Numbered from the stretch's first letter, positions 39,361 to 50,763 are shown. The stretch: 64,000 nucleotides of DNA from Aerococcus sp. 1KP-2016 (GCF_002252085.1 NZ_NEEY01000002.1:1-64000), one strand, 5' to 3'. Numbers and translations are program-made. Notes: generated from the sequence alone by a model not told the origin.

Positions 39361-40119
39361 TCACTCCCAGTTTAATGTTGTTAAATAGTCAATAACAGTT
39401 GTTTCAAATTCATGATGGTACTTACCTACTGTTATAACGTGTGTTGCAGATTGGAATACGTTTAAGTCTACAGGTGCAGTAGTAATTGCATCCGCAAATT
39501 GCTCACCAGCAGTTGGATCAACCAACTCATCTTGACCTGATGCAGCGATATAAAATGGTACTTTGATTTCATCAATCTGACTTCGTAATTTTGTATTTAT
39601 CGCAGCAATACCTTGTAGGGTGTCGGTTAATTGGCTTTGCAATTGCCCCTTTTGTGCTTGGACTTCAGCATCACTGAGGCCAATTTTTTTTTGCATATTT
39701 TCTGCAAAAAACATGAAAGATTTTGGGACATTGCTTTCAGTGATTGGTTGATTGGTGACAATTGGCGTATTAAATACGCCACCACCAACTACATCGTTGT
39801 TCAGTAATACACTAGTTGCGATTGTGCCCCCTAACGATAAACCAAAAACTGCTATTTTATGATACCCTCGTTCTTTTAATGCATCATACGCTCTTTGTCC
39901 ATCTGCTAACCATGTTTGCGGGTTACCAGGGGCAACAAGGTTGAATACATCTTCAGTTGCATGTCCCGTTAATTGAGGCGCATACACCGTATATCCTTCA
40001 CGATTTAGTCTGCGACCCAACATCCGCACATCATTAGAGGTCCCAGTAAAAGCATGGAAAAGGATAATTGCCTTCTCGTTACCTTCAAAGAAAAAAGGCT
40101 CTGGTAATTTTGTTTGCAT
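39361..40119 (-). CDS. Carboxylesterase, Est30-like alpha/beta hydrolase
   Basis: A 252-aa cytosolic esterase of the Est30/YvaK group. The nucleophile elbow GLSLGG (Ser near 95), the oxyanion region LFHAFTGTSND near residue 20, and candidate Asp (GQDELVD) and His (ATHVIT) of the triad are present. It sits between secG and rnr, as in Bacillus and many Lactobacillales, suggesting co-expression rather than functional linkage. The natural substrate is unknown. Confidence 0.9.
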   Translation of the reverse strand: MQTKLPEPFFFEGNEKAIILFHAFTGTSNDVRMLGRRLNREGYTVYAPQLTGHATEDVFNLVAPGNPQTWLADGQRAYDALKERGYHKIAVFGLSLGGTIATSVLLNNDVVGGGVFNTPIVTNQPITESNVPKSFMFFAENMQKKIGLSDAEVQAQKGQLQSQLTDTLQGIAAINTKLRSQIDEIKVPFYIAASGQDELVDPTAGEQFADAITTAPVDLNVFQSATHVITVGKYHHEFETTVIDYLTTLNWE

Positions 40120-40278
40120 ATAATATTCACCCTACTTTATGCTCTTCGTTTATTTTCACTCAATAAATGATTTGTTACTTCATTGTATGTTTTATGCCAC
40201 TTAAATCAATTATTTACCCCGATAGTTTTGGCTGTAAACAAAAAAATAGCGGTCCTATGCATAGAACCGCCTCAAATT

Positions 40279-40512
40279 TTATGCAGATAAGTTTGCGAGT
40301 AGTAATGCAATCACCATAAAAGCTAAGCCAAGGATGACTGTAAAACGATTCAATACAGCTTCAAAACCACGTGCTTTTCTCTTCTTACCAAACATGGCAT
40401 CACCGCCACCAGTTAAGTTGCTTGCACTATTTCCTTTAGATGGTTGTGCAACAACCACTAGAATTAATAAGAAAGCGATAATAATCAAGACTGTCAATAA
40501 TATATTATACAA
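40279..40512 (-). CDS. secG: Preprotein translocase subunit SecG
   Basis: Small membrane component of the SecYEG channel. The 77-aa protein has two hydrophobic helices (residues 1-22 and 52-75) around a cytosolic loop with SKGNSASNLTGGGDAMFGKKRKARGFE, quoted by its ends, which is the family signature. The start is TTG (40510-40512) with GGAGGGG seven bases upstream. It is the first gene of secG-est-rnr-smpB; a 159-bp gap precedes est. Confidence 0.93.
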   Translation of the reverse strand: MYNILLTVLIIIAFLLILVVVAQPSKGNSASNLTGGGDAMFGKKRKARGFEAVLNRFTVILGLAFMVIALLLANLSA

Positions 40513-40542
40513 AAGTACCCCTCCGTTTTGTTCTACACACCT

Positions 40543-40571
40543 ATTTTAACATAAGTATAGGACACTTACAA
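40543..40571 (-). promoter_or_regulatory. Promoter of secG
   Basis: -35 TTGTAA (40566-40571), 17-bp spacer, extended -10 TG-T-TAAAAT (TAAAAT 40543-40548) on minus. Confidence 0.65.
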
Positions 40572-40596
40572 TTTAATGATTATATGTATCGTCATA

Positions 40597-40634
40597 TAAA
40601 GAAAAAGGGGTTAGGACTTTCATCCCAACCTCGT
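40597..40634 (-). terminator. Terminator of the opp operon
   Basis: Minus-strand stem GAGGTTGGGA/TCCTAACCCC (one G-T pair) with loop TGAAAG, followed by five T, just beyond the oppF stop codon. Confidence 0.75.
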
Positions 40635-40643
40635 TTCATTTTA

Positions 40644-41594
40644 TTATTCACCTTGCGCTGCGCGCATTTTTTTGTATTTCTCAACTTCATTAGGAGAGCA
40701 ATATACAAAATGGTTTGGTGAAATTTCAACCATTGATTCATCACCATTTAATGGTGCGTGGTTATAGGTAATACGTTGACGGCTACGTTCATAAATTGGG
40801 TCTGGCAATGGAATTGCAGATAACAGACTCTTCGTATATGGATGTAAACCGTGGTAGTATAATTCATCTGCATCAGCTAGTTCAACAATTTTACCCATAT
40901 ACATTACTGCGATTCGGTCAGAAATGTATTTCACCATTGACAAGTCATGGGCGATAAATAGGAATGTTAAACCAAATTCTTGTTGAAGTTCTTCAAGCAA
41001 GTTTACAACTTGGGCTTGAATCGACACATCAAGTGCAGAGATAGGTTCATCAGCCACAATCATTTTTGGTGCCACTGCAAGTGCACGTGCGATACCAATA
41101 CGTTGACGTTGTCCACCTGAAAATTCATGTGGGTAACGAGTTGCATGTTGTGGGTTTAAACCTACTTGTTCTAAAAGTTCAGCAACGCGAGCTTTACGTT
41201 CAGCTTTTGTTTTTACTAAACCATGAATTTCTAAACCTTCAGCAATGATATCTTCAACTTTCATACGTGGATTTAATGACGCATATGGATCTTGGAAGAT
41301 CATTTGGATATCTTTACGGAAATCTAACATTTCGTGACGGTTTTTTAGTTTGGCAATATCTTTACCTTCGAAGATGATTTCTCCTGAAGTTGGTTGATAA
41401 AGGCGCATTACAGCACGACCAGTAGTTGTTTTACCAGAACCTGATTCCCCAACTAAACCGAAAGTTTCACCTTTAAAGATATCAAATGAGATATCATCAA
41501 TGGCCTTCACTTCACCTTTAGAGCCGGCACCAAAGTATTGTTTCAAATTTCTTACCTTTAATAAGGGTTCTTGTTCATTAGCCAATTGAGTCAT
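40644..41594 (-). CDS. oppF: Oligopeptide ABC transporter ATP-binding protein OppF
   Basis: One of two ATPases powering peptide import. The Walker [10 protein letters not shown] near residue 53, signature [14 protein letters not shown] near 160 and Walker [13 protein letters not shown] are intact, and the oligopeptide-family C-terminal extension follows. Length 316 aa. It overlaps the end of oppD by 17 bp. Confidence 0.95.
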   Translation of the reverse strand: MTQLANEQEPLLKVRNLKQYFGAGSKGEVKAIDDISFDIFKGETFGLVGESGSGKTTTGRAVMRLYQPTSGEIIFEGKDIAKLKNRHEMLDFRKDIQMIFQDPYASLNPRMKVEDIIAEGLEIHGLVKTKAERKARVAELLEQVGLNPQHATRYPHEFSGGQRQRIGIARALAVAPKMIVADEPISALDVSIQAQVVNLLEELQQEFGLTFLFIAHDLSMVKYISDRIAVMYMGKIVELADADELYYHGLHPYTKSLLSAIPLPDPIYERSRQRITYNHAPLNGDESMVEISPNHFVYCSPNEVEKYKKMRAAQGE

Positions 41595-42753
41595 CTCCTT
41601 CCATAGTTTCTGTTGTAATTACACCTTCTGTATCTTTAGATGTAACAACTTCAGTATTTTCATCTAATGAAACCTTAGGTGCACCAGCATTGTATCCTTC
41701 AGGAATAATACCAGCTTTTAAGCTTTCATAGATTTTATAACGGCGTTGGATTTCAGCCGGAGCTTCAACCCTAGGCGCGTCTGGATGAAATAACCAAGTA
41801 GCAGCTGAATGTGTGTCAGAAACTTTGAACATTGGTGGTTGCATTTCGTAATCAATTTCCATAGCGTAATCAGAACGTAAAGCAAAGGCGTCCCCTTTTG
41901 GTGGATCTAACAAGTCTGGTGGTGTACCAGGAATTGATACCAATTTACCTTTTGTATCTAATGTAGGCATAGAACCAATCAAGCCCCAAGTATATGGATG
42001 TTGTGGATTGAAGAAGATTTCATCTACGTCACCATATTCAACGATTTTACCAGCATACATAACCGCAACACGGTCAGCAACGTTCGCAACAACACCCAAA
42101 TCATGTGTGATAAAGATGATTGATGTATCAATTTTTTCTTGTAATTCTTTCATCAATTCTAGGATTTGTGCTTGGATAGTTACATCTAGTGCTGTTGTTG
42201 GTTCATCGGCAATCAAGATACGAGGATTACATGCCAAAGCAATCGCAATAACGATACGTTGTCGTTGTCCACCTGAAAATTGATGCGGATATTGATTCAT
42301 ACGTTCAGATGCATTGGGAATACCTACTAAAGTTAGTAATTCTTCTGCACGTTCGTATGCTTCTTTTTTAGATTTGTTTTGGTGAATGATAATTGGTTCA
42401 GCAATTTGTTTACCAATTTTCATTACAGGGTTTAAAGAAGTCATAGGATCTTGGAAAATCATCGCGATGTCTTTTCCACGGATACCTTGCATTTCTTTTT
42501 CAGATTTCTTTAATAAATCTTCGCCGTTAAAAAGGATTTCTCCACCTTTAACATCAGCGTTATTGGCTAATAATCGCATAATGGTACGTACAGTTACAGA
42601 TTTACCTGAACCAGACTCACCTACGATGGCTAACGTTTCCCCTTGCTTCAAGTCAAAATTCACTTTACGAATGGCTTGAACATCACCAGAATACGTTTTG
42701 AAATTAATTTCTAGATCTTTTACTTCTAAAATATTTTCTGTTTTGTTACTCAA
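41578..42753 (-). CDS. oppD: Oligopeptide ABC transporter ATP-binding protein OppD
   Basis: Second ATPase of the importer, pairing with OppF. Walker [11 protein letters not shown], signature [14 protein letters not shown] and Walker [13 protein letters not shown] are present. At 391 aa it is longer than most OppD (about 340-360) because of an acidic C-terminal tail rich in Thr and Glu. The conserved cysteine-containing C-terminal block of iron-sulfur-type OppD is not seen. The start is TTG with AAGGAG ten bases upstream. Confidence 0.94.
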   Translation of the reverse strand: MSNKTENILEVKDLEINFKTYSGDVQAIRKVNFDLKQGETLAIVGESGSGKSVTVRTIMRLLANNADVKGGEILFNGEDLLKKSEKEMQGIRGKDIAMIFQDPMTSLNPVMKIGKQIAEPIIIHQNKSKKEAYERAEELLTLVGIPNASERMNQYPHQFSGGQRQRIVIAIALACNPRILIADEPTTALDVTIQAQILELMKELQEKIDTSIIFITHDLGVVANVADRVAVMYAGKIVEYGDVDEIFFNPQHPYTWGLIGSMPTLDTKGKLVSIPGTPPDLLDPPKGDAFALRSDYAMEIDYEMQPPMFKVSDTHSAATWLFHPDAPRVEAPAEIQRRYKIYESLKAGIIPEGYNAGAPKVSLDENTEVVTSKDTEGVITTETMEGDDSIG

Positions 42754-42767
42754 TTCTGCTCAACTCC

Positions 42768-43808
42768 TTAATCATTCGTTTTTGGATCTAGAGCATCACG
42801 TAAACCATTTGCTAACATGTTAAATGCAATCATGACGATACAGATTACACCTGCTGGGTACCACATTAAATGAGGCAAGAAGCGGAATGTCTTATAACCA
42901 TCATTAATTAATGTACCTAATGAAGCATTTGGTGCCGGAATACCTAATCCGATGAAACTCAAGAACGCCTCGAAGAAGATTGCGGACGGAATTGAGAATA
43001 CTGTTTGGATAATAATGATACCTGATAAGTTCGGTAAGATATGGCGGAAGGCAATTTTCCATGCCGCCTCACCCAATGAACGTGCCGCCAAGATATATTC
43101 TTGGTTTTTAATTTTCATTGTTTGCGCACGTACAACACGCGCCATTGAAATCCATTCAGTGATAGCTAAGGCAATAATAATTGACATAATACCTGGTTCT
43201 AACACCAAAAGCATTAAGATTACAATTACTAAGTTAGGTACACCAGATAAGATTTCTAAGAAACGCATCATAATGTTATCGATACGGCCACCATTCCAAC
43301 CAGCGATGATACCGTAAGGCACACCAATTAATAAGTTGAATAAAGCTGCCATCAAACCGATGAACAATGAAACACGCGTACCATATAGAATACGGGATAA
43401 TAGGTCACGACCTAATGCATCAGTACCTAAATAGTAGTAAACATCTTCTGGTACATTATTCGCAGCGTATTGGTCGATTTCAGTACCAGCTACTGATGAT
43501 TTACCATCAAACCAAGCAAAATTTTCCAAACCTGGAATTTTTGGTGGGATGTTAGCAAATTGAACATTTTGTACATTTGGATCAGCTGGAGCGATTACTG
43601 GTGCTAAAACAGCTAAAATAATGACAATAATTAAAACGATTAATGATAAAATAGCAATTTTATTTTTCTTTAATCGACGCCATGAATCTTGAAGGAAGTT
43701 TAATGACTCACCTGCAATTTGTTCACGTTCAGCAATATGATCATGTTGTGTAGCTGGGCGGAATTTATCAGCTGGAATAGATGTATATGATTGATTATTT
43801 TCAGCCAT
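42768..43808 (-). CDS. oppC: Oligopeptide ABC transporter permease OppC
   Basis: Integral membrane permease. A cytosolic N-terminus of about 45 residues is followed by a first helix (NKIAILSLIVLIIVIILAVLAPV, cited by its ends), a large extracellular loop with GTDALGRDLLSRI, and five further helices. The EAA-type motif EYILAARSLGEAAWKIAFRHILPN contacts OppD/F. Length 346 aa. It lies 14 bp upstream of oppD and 1 bp downstream of oppB. Confidence 0.94.
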   Translation of the reverse strand: MAENNQSYTSIPADKFRPATQHDHIAEREQIAGESLNFLQDSWRRLKKNKIAILSLIVLIIVIILAVLAPVIAPADPNVQNVQFANIPPKIPGLENFAWFDGKSSVAGTEIDQYAANNVPEDVYYYLGTDALGRDLLSRILYGTRVSLFIGLMAALFNLLIGVPYGIIAGWNGGRIDNIMMRFLEILSGVPNLVIVILMLLVLEPGIMSIIIALAITEWISMARVVRAQTMKIKNQEYILAARSLGEAAWKIAFRHILPNLSGIIIIQTVFSIPSAIFFEAFLSFIGLGIPAPNASLGTLINDGYKTFRFLPHLMWYPAGVICIVMIAFNMLANGLRDALDPKTND

Positions 43809-43809
43809 A

Positions 43810-44754
43810 TTATTCGCCTCCTTCGTTACTTACTCGAATACGTGGATCAACAATACCGTATAAAATATCTACTAATAATAGCATTGCTACTAACATTGCA
43901 GAATAAAGAATTGTTACACCCATGATTGTTGGGTAGTCATTTGTTTGGATTGATTTAACGAATTGTTCACCAATACCAGGAATTGCGTAAATATTTTCAA
44001 CTACCATCGAACCTGTCATTAGGGCTACTGTTAATGGACCTAATAATGTTAATAGTGGAATTAAAGCGTTACGAACCCCATGTTTAAATGCTACTGCAGT
44101 TCTACTCAAACCTTTTGCACGAGCTAATTCGATATAGTCTGAATTCAATACATCAACCATTTCTGTACGAATGAATCGACTTGAGTCAGCCAATGGTGAA
44201 ATAGCTAAAGCAATTGTTGGTAGAACAGTTGCGGCAAAAGAACCATCCCATAAAGCGATTGGGAACCAACCTAATTGTACTGCGAATACTAATTGTAGTA
44301 ATACTGCGAATACGAAGTTAGGGATAGAACGACCAAGGATGGCTACAAATGTGGCAGTTGAGTCAATCCAAGTGTTTTTGTACATTGCTGAGATCACTCC
44401 AAGAATGATACCTAAAGAAGTACCAAGGATAATCGCTTGAGCACCCAATTGTAAAGATGGGCCGATACGACTACCTAATAATTCAGTTACTGGTGTATTT
44501 GAAAATTGGAAAGATACACCTAAGTCACCTGTAAATATACCCAACATATAACGGGCATACTGAACAATGACTGGATCATTTAATCCATAACGTTCATTCA
44601 TGATGATGATTTGTTCTGCTGATAGTCGGTCCTCATTTTGGAACGGTGTACCAGGTAGAAGCTTCATTAAGAAAAATGTAATTGTTGCAATTAGAAATAT
44701 TGTTAAGAGCATATAAAATACTCTACGAAGTAAATATTTGTAATACGATTTCAA
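43810..44754 (-). CDS. oppB: Oligopeptide ABC transporter permease OppB
   Basis: Partner permease of OppC with six predicted helices; the EAA motif reads YIELARAKGLSRTAVAFKHGVRNALIP. Length 314 aa is normal. The start is a TTG (44752-44754) after AGGAGG with nine-base spacing; no nearby ATG fits. Only about 30 bp separate it from the divergent DUF3899-like gene, so its promoter must lie within or next to that gene. Confidence 0.94.
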   Translation of the reverse strand: MKSYYKYLLRRVFYMLLTIFLIATITFFLMKLLPGTPFQNEDRLSAEQIIIMNERYGLNDPVIVQYARYMLGIFTGDLGVSFQFSNTPVTELLGSRIGPSLQLGAQAIILGTSLGIILGVISAMYKNTWIDSTATFVAILGRSIPNFVFAVLLQLVFAVQLGWFPIALWDGSFAATVLPTIALAISPLADSSRFIRTEMVDVLNSDYIELARAKGLSRTAVAFKHGVRNALIPLLTLLGPLTVALMTGSMVVENIYAIPGIGEQFVKSIQTNDYPTIMGVTILYSAMLVAMLLLVDILYGIVDPRIRVSNEGGE

Positions 44755-44784
44755 ATTGCTTCACCTCCTATATTGTGTTAAATT

Positions 44785-45189
44785 ATGGACATATTGAAAG
44801 GATTTGATCTCACAATGATTTATAAACGCTGGAAAAGCATCCTCTTGCTTTTTGCCACGATACCGTTCATTATATCAATTTTTTTGCACGAGGGTATCAC
44901 TTTATTTTACTTAAGCAATAGCTATTTTTACATTAGTGCCTCATTTCTAATTGCCGGAATGTTCGGATTAATCTTAAAAGACGGGACTTTTGACCTATTT
45001 CAATATAGCCTGCGTAAATGGAGACCTGGTGTTATCGGACAAAAAAATTCAAAAAAAAATGATGATTCCGAGAAAAATGTACAAACATTGTCCCAATCTA
45101 TTGGTACCTGGTACATTGGTTTCTTGAAAATCGGTGGTATTTTATTGGCAATTAGCTTAGCTTGTCTCATTACTTATTATTTCATTTAA
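44785..45189 (+). CDS. DUF3899-like membrane protein
   Basis: A 134-aa protein with two hydrophobic segments near residues 17-60 and a third at the C-terminus (about 112-133), separated by a cytosolic Lys/Asp/Ser-rich loop. The arrangement and the place beside opp genes fit the DUF3899 family; this is a moderate call. The first ATG (44785) has no ribosome site; an in-frame ATG at 44815 follows AAAGGA at a long spacing and may be the true start (124 aa). It is transcribed opposite to the opp genes and sits between oppB and the oppA genes. Confidence 0.6.
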   Translation: MDILKGFDLTMIYKRWKSILLLFATIPFIISIFLHEGITLFYLSNSYFYISASFLIAGMFGLILKDGTFDLFQYSLRKWRPGVIGQKNSKKNDDSEKNVQTLSQSIGTWYIGFLKIGGILLAISLACLITYYFI

Positions 45190-45193
45190 GACC

Positions 45194-45222
45194 ATAAAGG
45201 GTGGCATTTAGCCATTCTTTTT
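45194..45222 (+). terminator. Terminator of the DUF3899-like gene
   Basis: Stem AGGGTGGC/GCCATTCT (wobbles) followed by seven T. From here to 45565 the gap is AT-rich, with no ORF, strong promoter or repeat that I can support. Confidence 0.65.
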
Positions 45223-45567
45223 TTATCCTTAATTTTTTAGCTAACAGCTATGCTAACTATTGGCATTCTAACTAGTAATCATGTTAATTTATCTACCTAA
45301 CTTCTAGTAAGTTGGTGTAAAGCTAAATCACCCTCCAATTTTCATTTCTCTTCCCTCCACTAGTATTCATTCTCACACTAAGGGATTTACCACTAAATGA
45401 TGGAAAACAACTCATATCGCAGTTATTTGCCGATTTTACCTATGAGTGCTAAAAAATAAAATTTTTAAAAAATTGATGATAATATTTTCATATTTTCATC
45501 AAAAGCATTACAAATTCTAACACATCAAACTTTTTACGTCAATATATGTGACATTATCATCATATAA

Positions 45568-45602
45568 TAAAAAAACCTACCTTTACAGGTAGTTTTTTAT
45601 AT
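45568..45602 (-). terminator. Terminator of the second oppA gene
   Basis: Minus-strand stem AAAACTACCT/AGGTAGGTTTT with loop GTAA and seven T, just beyond the stop codon. It separates this oppA from oppBCDF. Confidence 0.85.
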
Positions 45603-45625
45603 TACTGTGGTAATTTCATTCGAAA

Positions 45626-47317
45626 TTATTCAGCTTTTGAAGCCCATTTGAATGAAGTAGAAGCACCAACTTGGTGATGAACTACACCTTCAACTGTAGG
45701 TTGTTGTAAGTAAGCACCGAAACGTTGGTAAAGTGGTGCAATACCAGCATCTTCTAAGATGATTGATTCAGCAGAAACTAGGTCAGCCCAACGAGCATCT
45801 AAGTCTTCTGTTTCACCAGCTGCACTAGCGATCAATGCATCGTATTCTTCGTTAGAGTAACCAGAGTTGTTGTTACCACCATCTGTGATGAACAATTCTA
45901 AGTAGTTAATTGGGTCAGCGTAGTCAGCACCCCAACCTGCAACTTGTAAATCGTAATCTTGAGAGTTGTCAGCAGCGATACGGTTCTTGAATGGTTGTGC
46001 AACGATTGATACTTCTAATCCAGGTAAGTTTTCTTGTAATTGACCTTGGATGTATTCAGCAGAACGTTGTGCATTTTCAGTATCATCAACTAATAATTCG
46101 ATGCTAACTGAGTCTGTACCTAATTCTTCTAAACCAGCTTTGAAAGCTTCTTGAGCAGCAGCTACATCATAAGTTAAGAATTCAGCTGCAGCAGCAGAGT
46201 CTTCACGGAAGTCTGCACCAGTTGATGGGTTAAATGCTAATCCTTCTGGAACGAGGTAGTCTGCAGGTTTAGAACCATTTTGTAGTACTTGATCAGCAAA
46301 TGATTGTTTATCAATTGCTTTAGCAACTGCAGTACGGATGTTTTTGTTAGCTAACGGTGTTTCTTCACCATTACGTTCTTGGTTCATCTTCAAGTAGAAT
46401 ACTGTTGATTCAGGTGCGTTAGCCATGTTAGGGTCACCTTCACGTGCTGCAACATATTCACCAGAAACAGTTGTGTAATCAATTTCACCACTATCAAACA
46501 AGTTGATTGCAGTAGATGTTTCTTTCAATACTTGGTAGTTTACAGCATCCAATTTAACATTTTCAGCATCCCAGTAAGTATCGTTTTTCACTAATTGCCA
46601 GTTTAAGTTAGTACCGTCCCATCCAGCTAAAGTAAATGGACCATTTGATAATACTGTATCAGAGTTAGTTGCGTAATTTTCGCCTTGCTCTTCAACGTAT
46701 GCTTGGTTTAATGGGTAGAATGGCGCCATTGATAGCAAACCTTCTAAGTAAGGTACTGGTTTAGCATAAGTAACTTCTAAAGTCTTGTCATCGACAGCTT
46801 TAACACCTAATTCACTAGGTTCCATTTCGCCATTGATGATTTCTGTAGCGTTTTGAATGATACCATCAGCTAAGTAAGAGTATGACGCTGCTTGATCTGG
46901 ATTTACTAAGCGTTGCCATGCAAACACAAAGTCACCAGCGGTTACAGGGTCACCATTTGACCAGTTAGCGTTCTCTTTGATTTTATAAGTGTAAACTGTG
47001 CCATCTTCAGAGATAGTTGGTTCACCATCTAACATTGCTGGCTCATATTCATTATCAGCATTTTGACGATATAAACCTTCGTTTACATTATTCATCATGT
47101 CAAATGAAACTGTATCAGTTACCATGGTAGTATCCATAGTTGGTAATTCACTACTTGTTGTCCAGTTTAAGACATTTTCCCCAGAAGTTGCAGTAGAACT
47201 TGTTGCTGCACTGCTATCAGATGTAGCTGCGTCGTCGCCACCGTTACCACATGCTGCTAAAACTAAACCAGATAAACCAATCACTGCTAGTGATTTTAAA
47301 AGATTTTTTCTTTCCAT
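45626..47317 (-). CDS. oppA: Oligopeptide-binding lipoprotein (OppA), copy proximal to oppB
   Basis: Extracellular peptide receptor of the Opp transporter. A lipoprotein signal ends in the lipobox LAAC (Cys near residue 23), followed by a Ser/Thr/Ala-rich linker and the family-5 solute-binding fold; AMLDGEPTISEDGTVYTYKI and the conserved WSNGDPVTAGDFVFAWQR block are typical. The 563-aa length is normal. It has its own promoter and terminator, and a paralogue lies directly upstream. Confidence 0.93.
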   Translation of the reverse strand: MERKNLLKSLAVIGLSGLVLAACGNGGDDAATSDSSAATSSTATSGENVLNWTTSSELPTMDTTMVTDTVSFDMMNNVNEGLYRQNADNEYEPAMLDGEPTISEDGTVYTYKIKENANWSNGDPVTAGDFVFAWQRLVNPDQAASYSYLADGIIQNATEIINGEMEPSELGVKAVDDKTLEVTYAKPVPYLEGLLSMAPFYPLNQAYVEEQGENYATNSDTVLSNGPFTLAGWDGTNLNWQLVKNDTYWDAENVKLDAVNYQVLKETSTAINLFDSGEIDYTTVSGEYVAAREGDPNMANAPESTVFYLKMNQERNGEETPLANKNIRTAVAKAIDKQSFADQVLQNGSKPADYLVPEGLAFNPSTGADFREDSAAAAEFLTYDVAAAQEAFKAGLEELGTDSVSIELLVDDTENAQRSAEYIQGQLQENLPGLEVSIVAQPFKNRIAADNSQDYDLQVAGWGADYADPINYLELFITDGGNNNSGYSNEEYDALIASAAGETEDLDARWADLVSAESIILEDAGIAPLYQRFGAYLQQPTVEGVVHHQVGASTSFKWASKAE

Positions 47318-47377
47318 AATACTTCCTCCATCTTCGAGTCTTCTGACCCAATAAGATATTTATTACAATATGGCAAT

Positions 47378-47406
47378 AATTTACTAGATAATGAATCCGT
47401 TGTCAA
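47378..47406 (-). promoter_or_regulatory. Promoter of the proximal oppA
   Basis: Perfect -35 TTGACA (47401-47406), 17-bp spacer, -10 TAAATT (47378-47383). Confidence 0.75.
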
Positions 47407-47457
47407 TCAATTCTTCTCATATTTTTCATAGATTATTCATAAAACCCTAATAAACAA

Positions 47458-47489
47458 GAAAACCGCAAGTATTATCACTTGCGGTTTTT
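47458..47489 (-). terminator. Terminator of the distal oppA paralogue
   Basis: Minus-strand stem AAACCGCAAGT/ACTTGCGGTTT with loop GATAAT, followed by T residues. It isolates the two oppA transcripts. Confidence 0.85.
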
Positions 47490-47513
47490 GAATTCATTGT
47501 TCAAATATTGTAT

Positions 47514-49157
47514 TTATTCTGCAGCTTCTAATGTTGCTGTACGTAAATCAAATTCATTACCAACTGATCTGAATGTGATACCAGTTAAATTAGGATTTCT
47601 TAATTGTGTTTCTACTTCTTGGTATAGTGGTACCCACGCAGCATCCTCAACTAAGATATTTTGTGCTTCAACAAAATTTGCCCAACGTGCAGTAGGATCA
47701 TTGGCGTTTTCCCCACGTGCAGCTTCAATTTCTGCATCATATGCAGTGTTTGTATAATCCCCACGGTTGTATGGGCCACCTGTTTCTAATAGTTCGAAGA
47801 AGTTAATACCATCAGCAAAGTCAGCTGCCCAACCTGTGATTACCATATCGTAGTCACGTGCATCCTCTTGTGCTAAACGGTTTTTCTTCGGTACATTTTG
47901 AAGGTTAACTGTGACACCTTCCAAGTTATTTTGTACTTGTCCTTGGATATATTGAGTCGTTGTTTTACCTTTTTCATCATCATCACCTAACAGGTTAAGA
48001 TCTAAAGTTTCAACGCCTAACTCTTCTTTAGCTAAGTCCCATAAACGCGCTGCTTCTTCTGGATCATATTTATCAGTAATACCTACTTCAGTGACAAAGT
48101 CTTCCTCTGTTTCAGGATTGAAGATGAAGTTTTCTGGTACGAATGTCGCTACAGCATTAGAACCATCACCAATTACATTTGTTGCTAATTCTTCGTTATT
48201 GATTGCATAGTCAATCGCTTCACGTAAATTTTGGTTTTGGAAAACTTCGTTATTATAGTTAAAGGCCATCCAGTAATTACGTGCTTTTGCTTGTTGTACC
48301 GCATTTTCATCGCCTTGGTATTGTTTAGCAAGTTCACCTGTTAATGGTGCATTATCAATATCCCCAGCTTCAAACAAGTTAACCGCAGTTGAACCTTCTT
48401 TGATAACTTGAACATTTACTTCATCAATTGCTATGCTGTCAGCATTATAGTAATCAGCATTTTTCTCTAAAGTCCAAGTTAAACCTGTTCCATCCCAGTT
48501 TGACATAGTGAATGGTCCTGAGAATACAATGTTATCAGAGTTTGTTCCATATGCATCCCCTGCTTCTTCAACAAAAGCTTGGTTTTGAGGGTATAATGGC
48601 GTAAATGCTAATAAGTTTTCGATATATGGAATTGGCGTATCAAGTTGAATTTCAATTGTGTAATCATCTAAGGCTTTAACACCTAACTCTTCAACCGGTG
48701 CCTCTCCACTCAATACAGCTTCTGAATTTGCAAATCCAGCCAATAAGTATGAATATGGTGCTGCAGTATCAGGATTTGCTAAACATTGAATGGCATAAAC
48801 AAAATCATTGGCCGTGATAGGATCACCGTTTGACCATTTAGCATCTTCGCGCATCTTGATGGTGTATGTCAACCCATCTTCAGATACTTCAGGTAATGCT
48901 TCTGCTAAAGCTGGTTCAATTTCATTCATATCATTTTCCCAATAAAGACCGTCTTGAACTTGTCCAATATAATTGGCACTATTCATATCTGTAACCATTA
49001 CAGAGTCCATTGTAGCGATTTCTGTAGGTGCTACATAGTTTACGACTGCTGCCGCTTCTCCATCTGTACCTGAACTCGCTGTTTCGCTACCTGTACCACA
49101 TGCTGCTAATAATGCAGCAGTTGCTAATGTTACAATTAAACTTCTTTTTAATCCCAT
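47514..49157 (-). CDS. Oligopeptide-binding lipoprotein (OppA paralogue)
   Basis: Second peptide-binding lipoprotein, 547 aa, with a signal ending in LAAC (Cys near residue 20) and the same family-5 fold (KWSNGDPITANDFVYAIQ, INFFELLETGGPYNRG). It clearly shares ancestry with the neighbouring oppA but is diverged, so a different peptide preference is likely. Ligand range cannot be predicted. It has a good promoter upstream and a terminator downstream. Confidence 0.92.
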   Translation of the reverse strand: MGLKRSLIVTLATAALLAACGTGSETASSGTDGEAAAVVNYVAPTEIATMDSVMVTDMNSANYIGQVQDGLYWENDMNEIEPALAEALPEVSEDGLTYTIKMREDAKWSNGDPITANDFVYAIQCLANPDTAAPYSYLLAGFANSEAVLSGEAPVEELGVKALDDYTIEIQLDTPIPYIENLLAFTPLYPQNQAFVEEAGDAYGTNSDNIVFSGPFTMSNWDGTGLTWTLEKNADYYNADSIAIDEVNVQVIKEGSTAVNLFEAGDIDNAPLTGELAKQYQGDENAVQQAKARNYWMAFNYNNEVFQNQNLREAIDYAINNEELATNVIGDGSNAVATFVPENFIFNPETEEDFVTEVGITDKYDPEEAARLWDLAKEELGVETLDLNLLGDDDEKGKTTTQYIQGQVQNNLEGVTVNLQNVPKKNRLAQEDARDYDMVITGWAADFADGINFFELLETGGPYNRGDYTNTAYDAEIEAARGENANDPTARWANFVEAQNILVEDAAWVPLYQEVETQLRNPNLTGITFRSVGNEFDLRTATLEAAE

Positions 49158-49197
49158 ATTATTCCCTCATCCCTAATTAAATATTAATACTGTTCTC

Positions 49198-49225
49198 ATT
49201 TTATCTCATTGAAAATTTATGTCAA
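49198..49225 (-). promoter_or_regulatory. Promoter of the distal oppA paralogue
   Basis: Perfect -35 TTGACA (49220-49225), 16-bp spacer, -10 TAAAAT (49198-49203). Confidence 0.75.
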
Positions 49226-49283
49226 TAAAAAATGATGAATTATTTCACAAAAAATTCGTATTTTCCTATCATAAAATCAAATA

Positions 49284-49319
49284 AACAAAAAAAGCATAGG
49301 TAGCGAGCTACCTATGCTT
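49284..49319 (-). terminator. Terminator of the glycolytic operon after eno
   Basis: Perfect 13-bp stem AAGCATAGGTAGC (arms 49307-49319 and 49292-49304) with a 2-nt apex, followed by seven T on minus. Confidence 0.9.
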
Positions 49320-49369
49320 AAATGTTAACTGTCTGAATATTCGTAAGGGACGGAGTATCTTGTATTAAA

Positions 49370-50683
<1,314 letters not shown>

Positions 50684-50719
50684 TTAAATTTAAAGTGATT
50701 TCAAATTTGTTACATAAAT

Positions 50720-50750
50720 AGTATACCATACCCACTTTTTTGTGGGTATG
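50720..50750 (-). promoter_or_regulatory. Hairpin with extended -10 before eno
   Basis: A perfect 9-bp stem CATACCCAC/GTGGGTATG (50742-50750 and 50727-50735) with a six-A loop, followed on minus by the extended -10 TGGTATACT (TATACT 50720-50725). No clear -35. It could be a processing site or an internal promoter. Confidence 0.5.
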
Positions 50751-50763
50751 TTTATCAGGGTGC

